Assembly (NCBI GenBank): GCA_030151365.1 | Contig: JASLDW010000067.1 | Location: forward strand, 1 to 19,539 | Direction: 5' to 3' | Length of the DNA stretch: 19,539 nucleotides | From: Lysobacter sp. | GTDB lineage: Bacteria > Pseudomonadota > Gammaproteobacteria > Xanthomonadales > Xanthomonadaceae | Shown here: positions 13,737-19,539 of the stretch, piece by piece | How the letters are laid out: each line of letters opens with the position of its first letter | Numbering within the stretch: the stretch's first letter is position 1 | Translations under genes and position numbers: made by a program | The notes under the pieces: generated by a model | Seen by the model: only the letters and a program-made list of their open reading frames with translations | What the model was told of the DNA's origin: nothing | Database searches by the model: none

Positions 13737-14906
13737 TCAGAACGCGTTGATGCCGGTCAACTCGCGACCGACCACCAGCTGGTGCACGGTTTCCGTGCCT
13801 TCGTAGGTGATCACCGATTCGAGGTTGAGCGCGTGGCGGATCGCCGAATGTTCGGTGGTGATGCCGGCGCCACCAAGCAGGTCGCGGCATTCGCGCGCGA
13901 TGTCGATCGCCATGCGGCAGTTGTTCCACTTCGCCAGCGACACCTGGGTCGGCTGCATCTTGCCGGCGTCCTTCAGACGACCGAGCTGCAGCGACAGCAA
14001 TTGCGCCGCGGTGATGCGCCGCGCCATGTCGGCCATCTTCAGCTGCGCCGCCTGGGTCGCCGCGACCGGACGCCCGAACAGCACGCGTTCCTTGGTGTAG
14101 TTCAGCACTTCGTCAAGGCAGGCGATGGCCGCACCGATCGGACCCCACGTAATGCCGTAACGCGCCTGCGTGAGGCAACCCAACGGCCCCTTCAGCCCCT
14201 TCACGTTGGGCAGGCGGCTGGAATCCGGCACGCGCAGGTTGTCGAAGAACAGCGCCGAGGTCACCGACGCGCGCAGGCTCATCTTGTGCTTGATCGTCTG
14301 CGCGTCGAAGCCCTTCATGCCCTTCTCGACGATGAAGCCCTGGATGCCGTCGTCGGTCTGCGCCCAGACGATGGCGATGTCGGCCATGCTGCCATTGGTG
14401 ATCCACATCTTGCCGCCATTGATCACCCAGTCGCCGCCATCCTTCTTCGCGACCGTCTTCATGTTGGCCGGATCGGAACCGCCGTGCGCTTCGGTCAGGC
14501 CGAAGCAGCCGATCACCTTGCCGGCGGCCATTTCGGGCAACCAGCGCTTGCGCTGCTCCTCGTTGCCGTAGGCATAGATCGGGTACATGCACAGCGACGA
14601 CTGCACGCTGGCGAAGCTGCGGATGCCGCTATCGCCGCGCTCCAGTTCCTGGCAGATCAGGCCGTAGCTGACGCCGTTGAGACCGGCACAGCCGTATTCC
14701 TCGGGCAGGGTCGCGCCGAGCAGGCCGAGTTCGGCCATTTCCGGGATCAGGTGCCTGGGGAATTCGCCCTTGTCGAAGCACTCGCCGATGACCGGCAGCA
14801 CGCGTTCGTCGGTGAAGCGCGCCACGGTGTCCTGGACTGCACGTTCCTCTTCGCTCAGCAGGGAGCGGACGTCGTAGAGATCGTAGGGATTCAGGGCAGC
14901 AGCCAT
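13737..14906 (-). CDS. gcdH: Glutaryl-CoA dehydrogenase (decarboxylating acyl-CoA dehydrogenase)
   Basis: A 389-residue flavoenzyme that oxidises and decarboxylates glutaryl-CoA to crotonyl-CoA in lysine, hydroxylysine and tryptophan breakdown. Domain order is alpha (to about 125), beta barrel (GCFGLTEAHGGSDPANM, WITNGSMADIAIVWA) and alpha (to the end). The catalytic base is Glu369 in TYEGTETVHQL. Arg96 in SGIRSFASVQSSL matches the Arg that binds the glutaryl carboxylate in human GCDH, and GLKGPLGCLTQARYGITWG is the subfamily signature. These features favour GCDH over a generic short-chain acyl-CoA dehydrogenase. ATG 14906 gives a full-length protein; no strong Shine-Dalgarno is visible, and the frame continues upstream without a conserved sequence. 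It heads the minus-strand unit gcdH-GNAT-E1-acyltransferase. Confidence 0.94.
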   Translation of the reverse strand: MAAALNPYDLYDVRSLLSEEERAVQDTVARFTDERVLPVIGECFDKGEFPRHLIPEMAELGLLGATLPEEYGCAGLNGVSYGLICQELERGDSGIRSFASVQSSLCMYPIYAYGNEEQRKRWLPEMAAGKVIGCFGLTEAHGGSDPANMKTVAKKDGGDWVINGGKMWITNGSMADIAIVWAQTDDGIQGFIVEKGMKGFDAQTIKHKMSLRASVTSALFFDNLRVPDSSRLPNVKGLKGPLGCLTQARYGITWGPIGAAIACLDEVLNYTKERVLFGRPVAATQAAQLKMADMARRITAAQLLSLQLGRLKDAGKMQPTQVSLAKWNNCRMAIDIARECRDLLGGAGITTEHSAIRHALNLESVITYEGTETVHQLVVGRELTGINAF

Positions 14907-14964
14907 GGGAGCGATACCGGGGCGATGGATGAAGCCGACCATTCTACCGTCCCGCCGGAACGGA

Positions 14965-14988
14965 GACGGGAGCCTTGCGGCTCCCGTC
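14965..14988 (-). terminator. Hairpin after the glycine-zipper gene, probable terminator
   Basis: A perfect 10-bp inverted repeat (gacgggagcc / ggctcccgtc) with a 4-base loop. Read on the minus strand the loop is GCAA, a stable GNRA tetraloop. It lies 29 bp beyond the stop of the glycine-zipper gene and before gcdH on the same strand, which separates the two units. The downstream T-tract is poor (tctccgttcc), so termination may be weak or assisted. Confidence 0.65.
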
Positions 14989-15016
14989 GTTCCCTGCTCC
15001 GTGCTGGCGGATGCGC

Positions 15017-15844
15017 TTACAGGCGCGTCACCACGCGGCCATCCACCACCGGGAAGCGGTCGACCGACGGCTTCTGGTCGAGGCGGACCACTTTGTCCTT
15101 GCCCTCGTAGCGGTAGGTCACGTCGTAGCCGACGGTCTGGGTGCCGGTGCCCACGGCGATGCGCGAGCCCGGGCGCTTGTCCATGCGCTGCTTGCCGACG
15201 CTGCCATCCGGATTGCGATAGGTGACGTCGTAACCGATCAGCTTGTTGGTGTAGCTGGTGTCGTTGACCGTGGTGCACTGGCGATCGGTGCGCTGCACGG
15301 TCGCGTTCTCGTGGCGGCGGTTCTCGATGCGGTTGCCGGCGATACCGCCACCGACCGCACCGGCCACCGTCGCCAGGTCGCGGCCCCTGCCGCCACCCAC
15401 CTGATGGCCGACCAGCCCGCCGACCACCGCGCCGATCGCCGAACCGGCGATGTTGTGCGGATCCTTGGTCGGCGCCTTTTCGGTCACCACCACGTCCTTG
15501 CATTCCTGACGCGGGGTCGTCTGCGCGATCTTGTCGTTCACCGGCGTCACGTCGAGCACGGTGGCGTACTGGGTGTTCTTGCTGGTGACCTTGCGCACGT
15601 CCGTGATCGACGCATAGTCGGCAGCGGCGGTGTTCGCAGCCTGCCCATGCACCGCATCGCTGGCGCTGTCGGCGGCGGACGACTGCATTGCCGCCGTGGC
15701 GGCAGGCGCCTGCGGTTGCGCGGTTGCGGCAGCCGTCACCGGAGCGGACGGTTGCGAGGTCGCGGCGTGATACGCGGCGACGGCACCACCGCCCACCAGC
15801 AACGCACCCAGCCCGACACCAAGAAGCTTGTTGTCGATGTTCAT
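15017..15844 (-). CDS. Membrane glycine-zipper (2TM) protein
   Basis: A 275-residue envelope protein. Residues 8-25 form one hydrophobic N-terminal helix. Residues 27-75 are Ala/Pro/Gln-rich and likely disordered. Residues 130-175 are a glycine-zipper double-helix domain (AGSAIGAVVGGLVGHQVGGG and TVAGAVGGGIAGNRIE), as in the 17-kDa surface antigen family. The C-terminal part has a short internal duplication, IGYDVTYR at 203-210 and VGYDVTYR at 238-245, plus Cys115 and Cys190, which could pair in the periplasm. Two in-frame ATGs exist; agggag abuts the first (15850) but is spaced 6 bp from the second (15844), so I chose the second. The exact function is unknown; such proteins are usually linked to envelope integrity. 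Confidence 0.85.
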   Translation of the reverse strand: MNIDNKLLGVGLGALLVGGGAVAAYHAATSQPSAPVTAAATAQPQAPAATAAMQSSAADSASDAVHGQAANTAAADYASITDVRKVTSKNTQYATVLDVTPVNDKIAQTTPRQECKDVVVTEKAPTKDPHNIAGSAIGAVVGGLVGHQVGGGRGRDLATVAGAVGGGIAGNRIENRRHENATVQRTDRQCTTVNDTSYTNKLIGYDVTYRNPDGSVGKQRMDKRPGSRIAVGTGTQTVGYDVTYRYEGKDKVVRLDQKPSVDRFPVVDGRVVTRL

Positions 15845-16011
15845 CGTCATCTCCCTACGGCGGACCATCCGCCTGTCGATGTGGCCATCTAACCCCAGCG
15901 CACCTGAACGAAGGGATGACTTTCGGCATAGGCCAGCTGACGGCGTGATAAACGTGCAGCCCCCATTCATTCTCAGCCGTGCGATTGCAGAATCGACCTG
16001 ATACGGTGGCG

Positions 16012-16030
16012 CCATCCCGCCATTGGATGG
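16012..16030 (+). promoter_or_regulatory. Small hairpin overlapping a possible ribosome binding site
   Basis: A 6-bp inverted repeat (ccatcc / ggatgg) with a 7-base loop, 10 bp before the ATG of the DUF6116-like gene. The ggatgg half is the best Shine-Dalgarno candidate, so folding could lower translation. The stem is short and may be chance. Confidence 0.2.
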
Positions 16031-16040
16031 AATCCGACCG

Positions 16041-16289
16041 ATGCGCTTCCGCTCCTTTTTCCTCGCCCCCTTCATGCGCTGGCTGGGCCGCCTCAGCCAT
16101 CCCAAGCTGTTCGTGATCGTCGGCCTGCTGTTTCTGGTCGATCTCGCTATCCCCAACTTCGTGCCCTGGGATGACATCCTCCTCGGCCTCGGCACCCTGA
16201 TGCTCGCCAAGTGGAAGAAGAAGGATCCGGACGCACCGCAGGCCGGCACCCCCAGGCCGCCGGTCGAAGGCACCGCCACTCGCCGTTGA
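16041..16289 (+). CDS. Small membrane protein of the DUF6116 type
   Basis: An 82-residue protein with one clear hydrophobic helix (residues about 24-42, LFVIVGLLFLVDLAIPNFVP), then DDILLGLGTLMLAKWKKKDP and a Pro-rich tail. The layout resembles the small proteins annotated as DUF6116 in Lysobacterales; that link is from memory and not certain. The frame is open from a TTG at 16023, but ATG 16041, with ggatgg at 16025-16030 upstream, is the likelier start. It ends 6 bp before tatD and is probably cotranscribed with it. The 196 bp between it and the divergent glycine-zipper gene hold no other gene that I can support. No function is known. Confidence 0.75.
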   Translation: MRFRSFFLAPFMRWLGRLSHPKLFVIVGLLFLVDLAIPNFVPWDDILLGLGTLMLAKWKKKDPDAPQAGTPRPPVEGTATRR

Positions 16290-16295
16290 CCGCGC

Positions 16296-17075
16296 GTGCA
16301 GCTGTTCGATTCGCATAGCCACATCGACGTCGACGCCTTCGACGCCGATCGCGGCGAAGTGATGGCGCGTGCGCGCTCAGCCGGCGTCGTCGGGCAACTG
16401 GTTCCGGCGATCGCCGCCGTCGGCTGGCCGCAGCTGCGCGACGTCTGCGCCGCGTATCCGGACGAACTGCATGCCGCCTACGGCATGCACCCGATGTACC
16501 TGGACGAACATCGCCCCGAACATCTCGATCGCTTGCGCGAGTGGCTGCAGGATCCGGGCTGCGTGGCGGTCGGCGAGATCGGGCTGGACTATTTCGTCGA
16601 GACGCTCGATCGCGGACGCCAGCAGTTCTTTTTCGATGCGCAGCTGCGACTCGCCCGCGAATTCGATCTACCGGTGGTTGTGCACGCGCGCCGCGCGGTC
16701 GACGCGGTGATCGCCAGCATCAAGAAAACCGGCGGTTTGCACGGCATCGTCCACAGCTTCGCCGGCAGCACGGAACAGGCGGAACAGTTGTGGAAAATGG
16801 GCTTCCTGCTCGGCATCGGCGGGCCAGTCACGTACGAACGCGCGCAACGCCTGCGCGGATTGGTCGCGACGATGCCGCTGGAATATCTGGTGCTGGAAAC
16901 CGATTCACCCGACCAACCCGACGCCGGCTGGCGCGGCCAGCGCAACGAACCTGCACGACTTATTGCAATCCTTGCGGCGGTCGCGGAATTGCGCGGTGAA
17001 TCGCCGGAAGTGATCGCTGCTGCGACGACTGGGAATGCGATGAGGTTGTTGAAGAAAGCATCGTTGCCCGGCTGA
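16296..17075 (+). CDS. tatD: TatD-family metal-dependent hydrolase/deoxyribonuclease
   Basis: A 259-residue TIM-barrel hydrolase. Metal ligands of the TatD family are all visible: His7 and His9 (DSHSHID), Glu94 (GEIGLD), His130 (VVVHARRA), His153 (GIVHSFAGS) and Asp203 (LETDSPD). The conserved YGMHPMYL and RNEPARL segments also fit. Family members act as 3'-5' exonucleases or DNases in DNA repair and quality control; YcfH and YjjV are close paralogues that cannot be told apart here. Start GTG 16296 gives the conserved N-terminus (QLFDSHSHID) directly and is 6 bp after the DUF6116-like stop. A hairpin at 17160-17183 lies downstream. Confidence 0.92.
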   Translation: MQLFDSHSHIDVDAFDADRGEVMARARSAGVVGQLVPAIAAVGWPQLRDVCAAYPDELHAAYGMHPMYLDEHRPEHLDRLREWLQDPGCVAVGEIGLDYFVETLDRGRQQFFFDAQLRLAREFDLPVVVHARRAVDAVIASIKKTGGLHGIVHSFAGSTEQAEQLWKMGFLLGIGGPVTYERAQRLRGLVATMPLEYLVLETDSPDQPDAGWRGQRNEPARLIAILAAVAELRGESPEVIAAATTGNAMRLLKKASLPG

Positions 17076-17159
17076 GCGCCTATCGCGGTTGTCTGGTCGG
17101 CGCTACAGGCGAACCGCATAGGCGCTGCCGGTGGATGCTTTCGGATGGCGTGAGTCAAG

Positions 17160-17183
17160 AGCAACAGCCCGCGGACTGTTGCT
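17160..17183 (+). terminator. Hairpin downstream of tatD, possible terminator
   Basis: An 8-bp perfect inverted repeat (agcaacag / ctgttgct) around an 8-base GC-rich loop, followed by ttcc; the stem ends in gctttcc. It lies 85 bp after the tatD stop. T-tract quality is poor, so the call is tentative. It could also be a weak bidirectional site. Confidence 0.4.
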
Positions 17184-17220
17184 TTCCAGCCTCCATGACG
17201 CCGCATCACGCGCGCGGAAA

Positions 17221-17321
17221 TGGGTCGCTTATCCGGGGTACGGGCATTGCGCCGCATGGATGCGGCGCATGAGCCTCCATGGACGGATTCACGGCGTCCC
17301 GTGCGCCGGATAGGCGACCCA
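17221..17321. repeat. Intergenic inverted-repeat element with internal hairpin
   Basis: About 101 bp between tatD and tcdA. The outer arms, 17221-17244 and 17298-17321, are inverted repeats that agree at 21 of 24 positions; two of the three mismatches would be G-U pairs in one RNA strand. Inside lies a perfect 10-bp inverted repeat (17248-17257 and 17260-17269, tgcgccgcat / atgcggcgca). A short segment, agcctccatggacg with tcacgg after it at 17272-17293, is echoed as a direct repeat at 17188-17210 (agcctccatgacg, then tcacg) just outside. The 270-bp gap holds no gene that I can support. It resembles a REP/MITE-like chromosomal repeat; the copy number cannot be judged from one window. Confidence 0.6.
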
Positions 17322-17345
17322 CGCCACCAGCGCGTGCCGTGAACG

Positions 17346-18146
17346 CTAAAGGCGCTCAGCCGGACTGGCTTTCAGCAACATCTCCAGCGCCTTGCCGACC
17401 GCCGCGAACGCGAACGTCCCGGTGATGTGTGTCGCCGCGCCGAGGCCGGCGCCGCAGTCGAGCTTCAACGCATCGTCCTTGCCGAGTTGCGGCCGCACGC
17501 CGCAGACGCTGCCATCGGCCTGCGGATAGCGCACGTTCTCCAGCGAATACACCGCCGGCACGCCGAAATAGCGTGCGTGGTTCTTCGGGAAGTTGAACTC
17601 GCCGCGCAGCTTCTTGCGGATCAGCGACAGCATCGCGTCGTGCTCCGTCCGCGACAGATCGCGCACGCGGACCTGCGTCGGATCGCTGCGGCCGCCGGCC
17701 GCCCCCACCGTGATGATCGGCTGCTTGCGGCGACGGCACCACGCGATCAGTTCGACCTTGGCGCGGAAGCTGTCGCAGGCATCGAGCACCAGGTCGAAGC
17801 CGCCACCGAGCAGCTCCTCCATGTTCGATGGCGTCAGGAACGACTGCACGGCATCGACGCGGATGCCGGGGTTGATCGCGCGGCAACGCTCGGCCATCGC
17901 CAGCACCTTCGAATGGCCGTACATGCCTTCCAGCGCCGGCAACTGGCGATTGGTGTTGGACACGCAGAGGTCGTCGGCATCGATCAGGGTCATGTGGCCG
18001 ATGCCGCTGCGCGCGAACGCTTCCACCGCCCACGAACCGACACCGCCGATCCCGACCACCGCCACGCGAGCGGCGTCGAGGCGCTGCAACGCGCCGCTGC
18101 CATAGAGGCGGTCGATGCCGCCGAATCGTTCCCGCAAATCGCTCAT
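17346..18146 (-). CDS. tcdA: tRNA threonylcarbamoyladenosine dehydratase (TcdA/CsdL)
   Basis: A 266-residue member of the E1-like ThiF/MoeB/HesA family. TcdA uses ATP to cyclise t6A37 to ct6A37 in tRNA. The nucleotide-binding loop VVGIGGVGSWAVEAFARSGIG spans residues 30-50; Asp56 and Asp58 follow in LIDADDL; NTNRQLPAL is at 64-72, and DACDSFRAK at 122-130 is the family active-site strand. C-terminal CGAGLGAATHITGTFAFAAVG is characteristic of TcdA. It lacks a rhodanese domain, as expected. The ATG at 18146 has no good Shine-Dalgarno; a TAAAAT box on the minus strand (18153-18158) ends 6 bp before it, so a very short or absent leader is possible. The neighbours are unrelated in function. Confidence 0.94.
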   Translation of the reverse strand: MSDLRERFGGIDRLYGSGALQRLDAARVAVVGIGGVGSWAVEAFARSGIGHMTLIDADDLCVSNTNRQLPALEGMYGHSKVLAMAERCRAINPGIRVDAVQSFLTPSNMEELLGGGFDLVLDACDSFRAKVELIAWCRRRKQPIITVGAAGGRSDPTQVRVRDLSRTEHDAMLSLIRKKLRGEFNFPKNHARYFGVPAVYSLENVRYPQADGSVCGVRPQLGKDDALKLDCGAGLGAATHITGTFAFAAVGKALEMLLKASPAERL

Positions 18147-18222
18147 CCGCGCATTTTACCGGTGCCGGATTGCCGGGCGGCCATGCTAAGGTTCGGCCAC
18201 ATCAACAAGGAGGGATGCACCG

Positions 18223-18669
18223 ATGTCCACACCCGCCCCGGAATCGCCCAAGAGCGGCTCGGCGAGCATGCGCTATTTCTTCGTCTGGGCGATCGGCCTG
18301 GTGCTGGGCATCATCGCCGCGGTGATGATCGGCAACGCGCTGCGGGCGCGCCAGGATCCGCTGCCCAAGGCGATCATGACGGTGCAGAAATTCCACATGC
18401 AGGCGCTGAAGCGCAATCTCGAACAGAACCGCTGCGCGGCGACCGACACCATCCCCCACCTGCAAACCCTGCGTCGTACCGCAGACGATCTCGAAGCCGC
18501 CTTCCCCGACCTCGCCAAGGACGACCGCTTCGTCAAGCACGCCAGCGACTTCCGCAAGGTGCTGGACGCCTCGCTCGCCTCGCCGCCGATGAACTGCGAT
18601 GGCGTGAAGCGGACGCTGGCCATGATCGGCGACGAGTGCAAGGCCTGCCACGACGACTTCAACAAGTAA
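18223..18669 (+). CDS. Membrane-anchored cytochrome c'-like protein
   Basis: A 148-residue protein. Residues 17-38 are one transmembrane helix (uncleaved anchor by appearance), with the remainder predicted in the periplasm. The C-terminus carries CKACHDDF: a CxxCH haem-c motif with Cys139, Cys142 and His143 only five residues from the end, the position typical of cytochrome c'/c556 four-helix bundles. Residues 47-118 are helical and charged, fitting such a bundle, though the soluble part (about 105 residues) is a little short for the family. Two more cysteines, Cys71 and Cys125, could form a disulfide. A strong Shine-Dalgarno (aaggaggg, 18207-18214) precedes the ATG by 8 bp. A terminator follows at 18710. 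Redox partner and ligand (for example NO) are unknown. Confidence 0.72.
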   Translation: MSTPAPESPKSGSASMRYFFVWAIGLVLGIIAAVMIGNALRARQDPLPKAIMTVQKFHMQALKRNLEQNRCAATDTIPHLQTLRRTADDLEAAFPDLAKDDRFVKHASDFRKVLDASLASPPMNCDGVKRTLAMIGDECKACHDDFNK

Positions 18670-18709
18670 CGGCGTGAAGCCGCCTGCACGGCGGTGAACA
18701 TCGGCTGAC

Positions 18710-18735
18710 GAAAACGGCGCCCCGGCGCCGTTTTC
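18710..18735 (+). terminator. Rho-independent terminator after the cytochrome c'-like gene
   Basis: A perfect 11-bp stem (gaaaacggcgc / gcgccgttttc) with loop cccg, with a T-run on the 3' side (ttttccgttt). It starts 40 bp after the stop codon. The A-run on the 5' side means it could also work on the other strand, but no minus-strand gene ends here. Confidence 0.85.
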
Positions 18736-18811
18736 CGTTTGCGGTTTCCAGCCCATTCACGCGTGCGTCGCCATGATCGGAGGCACGCCTTCCCTCCCAC
18801 TGGAGATCGAC

Positions 18812-19297
18812 ATGAACCTGCGCAATGCACTCCTCGCCAGCGGCGCCGCCCTGACCCTTGGCGCATGCGCGACCACCGGCCCGGGCTATGGCAACAACGG
18901 CTACAACAACGGTTACGGCAACGGCTATGGCAACGGCGGCTACAACCAGGGTTACTGTGCCGATTGCGGCGTGGTGACGCGCATCGAGGCGGGCTCGGGA
19001 TCGAGCTCGAACGCACCCACCGGCGCCATCATCGGCGGCATCGTCGGCGCGGTTGCCGGCCGCGAAATCGCCAAGCAAAACACCGACAAGCAGAATCGCC
19101 GCAACGTGGCGACGGTCGCCGGCGCCGCGGCAGGCGCAGTGGTCGGCAACGCGATCCAGAACCGCAACCAGAACCAGTACAACGTCACCGTGCGCATGGA
19201 CGACGGTCGTTACGTCACCGTCTCGCAATCCGACCTCGGCGGCATCCAGGAAGGAACGCCGGTGCGCGTCTACAACGGACGGGCCTGGGCGCGTTGA
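18812..19297 (+). CDS. Glycine-zipper outer-membrane lipoprotein (17 kDa antigen/SlyB-like)
   Basis: A 161-residue lipoprotein. The signal peptide is MNLRNALLASGAALTLGAC, with lipobox LGAC and lipidated Cys19; Ala at +2 favours outer-membrane sorting. Residues 24-48 are a Gly/Tyr/Asn low-complexity tract, then CADCGVV (Cys49, Cys52). Residues 68-117 form the glycine-zipper hairpin (TGAIIGGIVGAVAGREI, then VATVAGAAAGAVVGNAI). The C-terminal domain (NVTVRMDDGRYVTV to VRVYNGRAW) is the usual small beta region of this family. ATG 18812 has ggaga 5 bp upstream; an ATG 39 bp earlier would spoil the signal peptide. Its likely role is envelope stability or stress response. It is a single gene ended by a strong terminator. 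Confidence 0.92.
   Translation: MNLRNALLASGAALTLGACATTGPGYGNNGYNNGYGNGYGNGGYNQGYCADCGVVTRIEAGSGSSSNAPTGAIIGGIVGAVAGREIAKQNTDKQNRRNVATVAGAAAGAVVGNAIQNRNQNQYNVTVRMDDGRYVTVSQSDLGGIQEGTPVRVYNGRAWAR
18881..18955 (+). repeat. Gly/Tyr/Asn low-complexity coding repeat in the lipoprotein gene
   Basis: Imperfect 12- to 15-base units of the ggc-tat-ggc-aac and ggc-tac-aac type repeat five or so times and code for residues 24-48. Such tracts change length easily by slippage. It is coding sequence, not a CRISPR or intergenic repeat. Confidence 0.7.
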
Positions 19298-19322
19298 GGC
19301 CGCCATCCCCGTTCGGACAAAA

Positions 19323-19350
19323 GAAAAGGCCCGCTTGCGCGGGCCTTTTC
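19323..19350. terminator. Bidirectional rho-independent terminator between two convergent genes
   Basis: A perfect 12-bp stem (gaaaaggcccgc / gcgggccttttc) with loop ttgc (gcaa on the other strand). A- and T-runs flank both sides, so it can serve the lipoprotein gene on the plus strand (25 bp after its stop) and the cold-shock gene on the minus strand (24 bp after its stop). Confidence 0.9.
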
Positions 19351-19374
19351 CACATTGCGTGATGCGTCGGTTGC

Positions 19375-19539
19375 TTACGCGGCTTCGACGGCGTCGGCCT
19401 GCAGGCCCTTCTGGCCCTGGACGACGGTGAAGCTGACGCGCTGGCCTTCCTTCAGGCTCTTGAAGCCGGGCATCTGGATGGCGCGGAAGTGCACGAACAC
19501 GTCCTCACCATTTTCGCGGCTGATGAAGCCAAAGCCCTT
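19375..19539 (-). CDS. Cold-shock protein, C-terminal part (5' truncated by window)
   Basis: The last 54 residues of a CspA-family single-strand nucleic-acid chaperone, followed by TAA. The RNA-binding motifs are complete: RNP1 KGFGFI begins at the window edge and RNP2 DVFVHF follows at residues 13-18. FKSLKEGQRVSF and GLQADAV are the usual closing strands. The N-terminal 13 or so residues, including the conserved VKWFN part, are off the window. The HFRAIQMPG stretch is a mild variant of the common HFSAIQ. Such genes often have long cold-responsive 5' leaders, which would be outside this window. Confidence 0.95.
   Translation of the reverse strand, partial: KGFGFISRENGEDVFVHFRAIQMPGFKSLKEGQRVSFTVVQGQKGLQADAVEAA

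Noticed and set aside
16023..16040. TTG start giving a longer DUF6116-like protein
   Set aside because: The ATG at 16041 has a better-placed upstream ggatgg, and the extra six residues add nothing recognisable.
18881..18955. CRISPR-like short repeats
   Set aside because: The units are in frame inside a lipoprotein gene, have no unique spacers and encode a Gly/Tyr/Asn tract.
1..19539. Defence island, prophage or mobile element
   Set aside because: No integrase, transposase, toxin-antitoxin, restriction or phage gene could be recognised; all genes fit a chromosomal backbone.

Overview
The window is high-GC bacterial DNA (roughly two thirds G+C by eye) and looks like a gammaproteobacterial chromosome of the Lysobacterales/Xanthomonadales type. 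Reasons are the gene families present (a small protein of the DUF6116 type, a fused E1 alpha/beta dehydrogenase, a NagX-like acyltransferase) and closely spaced or overlapping genes with weak Shine-Dalgarno sites. I see no phage, transposase, CRISPR array, tRNA or rRNA. This is mostly core respiratory and catabolic chromosome, not a mobile island. The genus is an inference; I cannot name it from this sequence.

Layout. (1) Positions 1-4256, plus strand: the end of cyoB, then cyoC and cyoD (cytochrome bo3-type ubiquinol oxidase), a SURF1 assembly factor, and a RegB/RegA (PrrBA/RoxSR-type) redox two-component pair. All are overlapping or within 13 bp, so they look like one transcription unit. 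(2) Positions 4249-8904, minus strand: a succinate dehydrogenase operon read right to left as sdhAF4 (DUF1674), sdhC, sdhD, sdhA, sdhB, followed 37 bp later by an unusual membrane-anchored SRPBCC protein whose 3' end overlaps regA tail-to-tail. (3) Positions 8933-9757, plus: ygfZ, divergent from sdhAF4 across only 28 bp. (4) Positions 9767-14906, minus: glutaryl-CoA dehydrogenase, a GNAT acetyltransferase, a fused alpha/beta 2-oxo-acid dehydrogenase E1 and a HGSNAT/NagX-like membrane acyltransferase, again tightly packed. (5) Positions 15017-19297: a membrane glycine-zipper protein (minus), a DUF6116-like peptide and a TatD hydrolase (plus), a 270-bp intergenic stretch with hairpins and an imperfect inverted-repeat element, tcdA (minus), a membrane-anchored cytochrome c'-like protein (plus) and a glycine-zipper lipoprotein (plus). 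(6) Positions 19375-19539, minus: the C-terminal part of a cold-shock protein, cut by the window edge.

How the genes fit together. The left half is a ubiquinone-centred neighbourhood. Succinate dehydrogenase reduces ubiquinone, the bo3 oxidase oxidises ubiquinol, and RegB is a kinase family known to sense the ubiquinone pool. Dedicated assembly factors sit beside each complex (SURF1 for the oxidase, SDHAF4 for flavinylated SdhA, and YgfZ, a folate-dependent Fe-S factor). The SRPBCC membrane protein of unknown function lies between the two units and may belong to the same theme. In the middle, E1 plus glutaryl-CoA dehydrogenase would make chemical sense as consecutive steps (2-oxoadipate to glutaryl-CoA to crotonyl-CoA), but the E1 substrate cannot be read from the sequence. 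No clearly new defence or mobile system was found. The best leads are the unknown SRPBCC protein, the 2-oxoadipate hypothesis, the possibly leaderless sdhAF4 promoter and the inverted-repeat element at 17221-17321.
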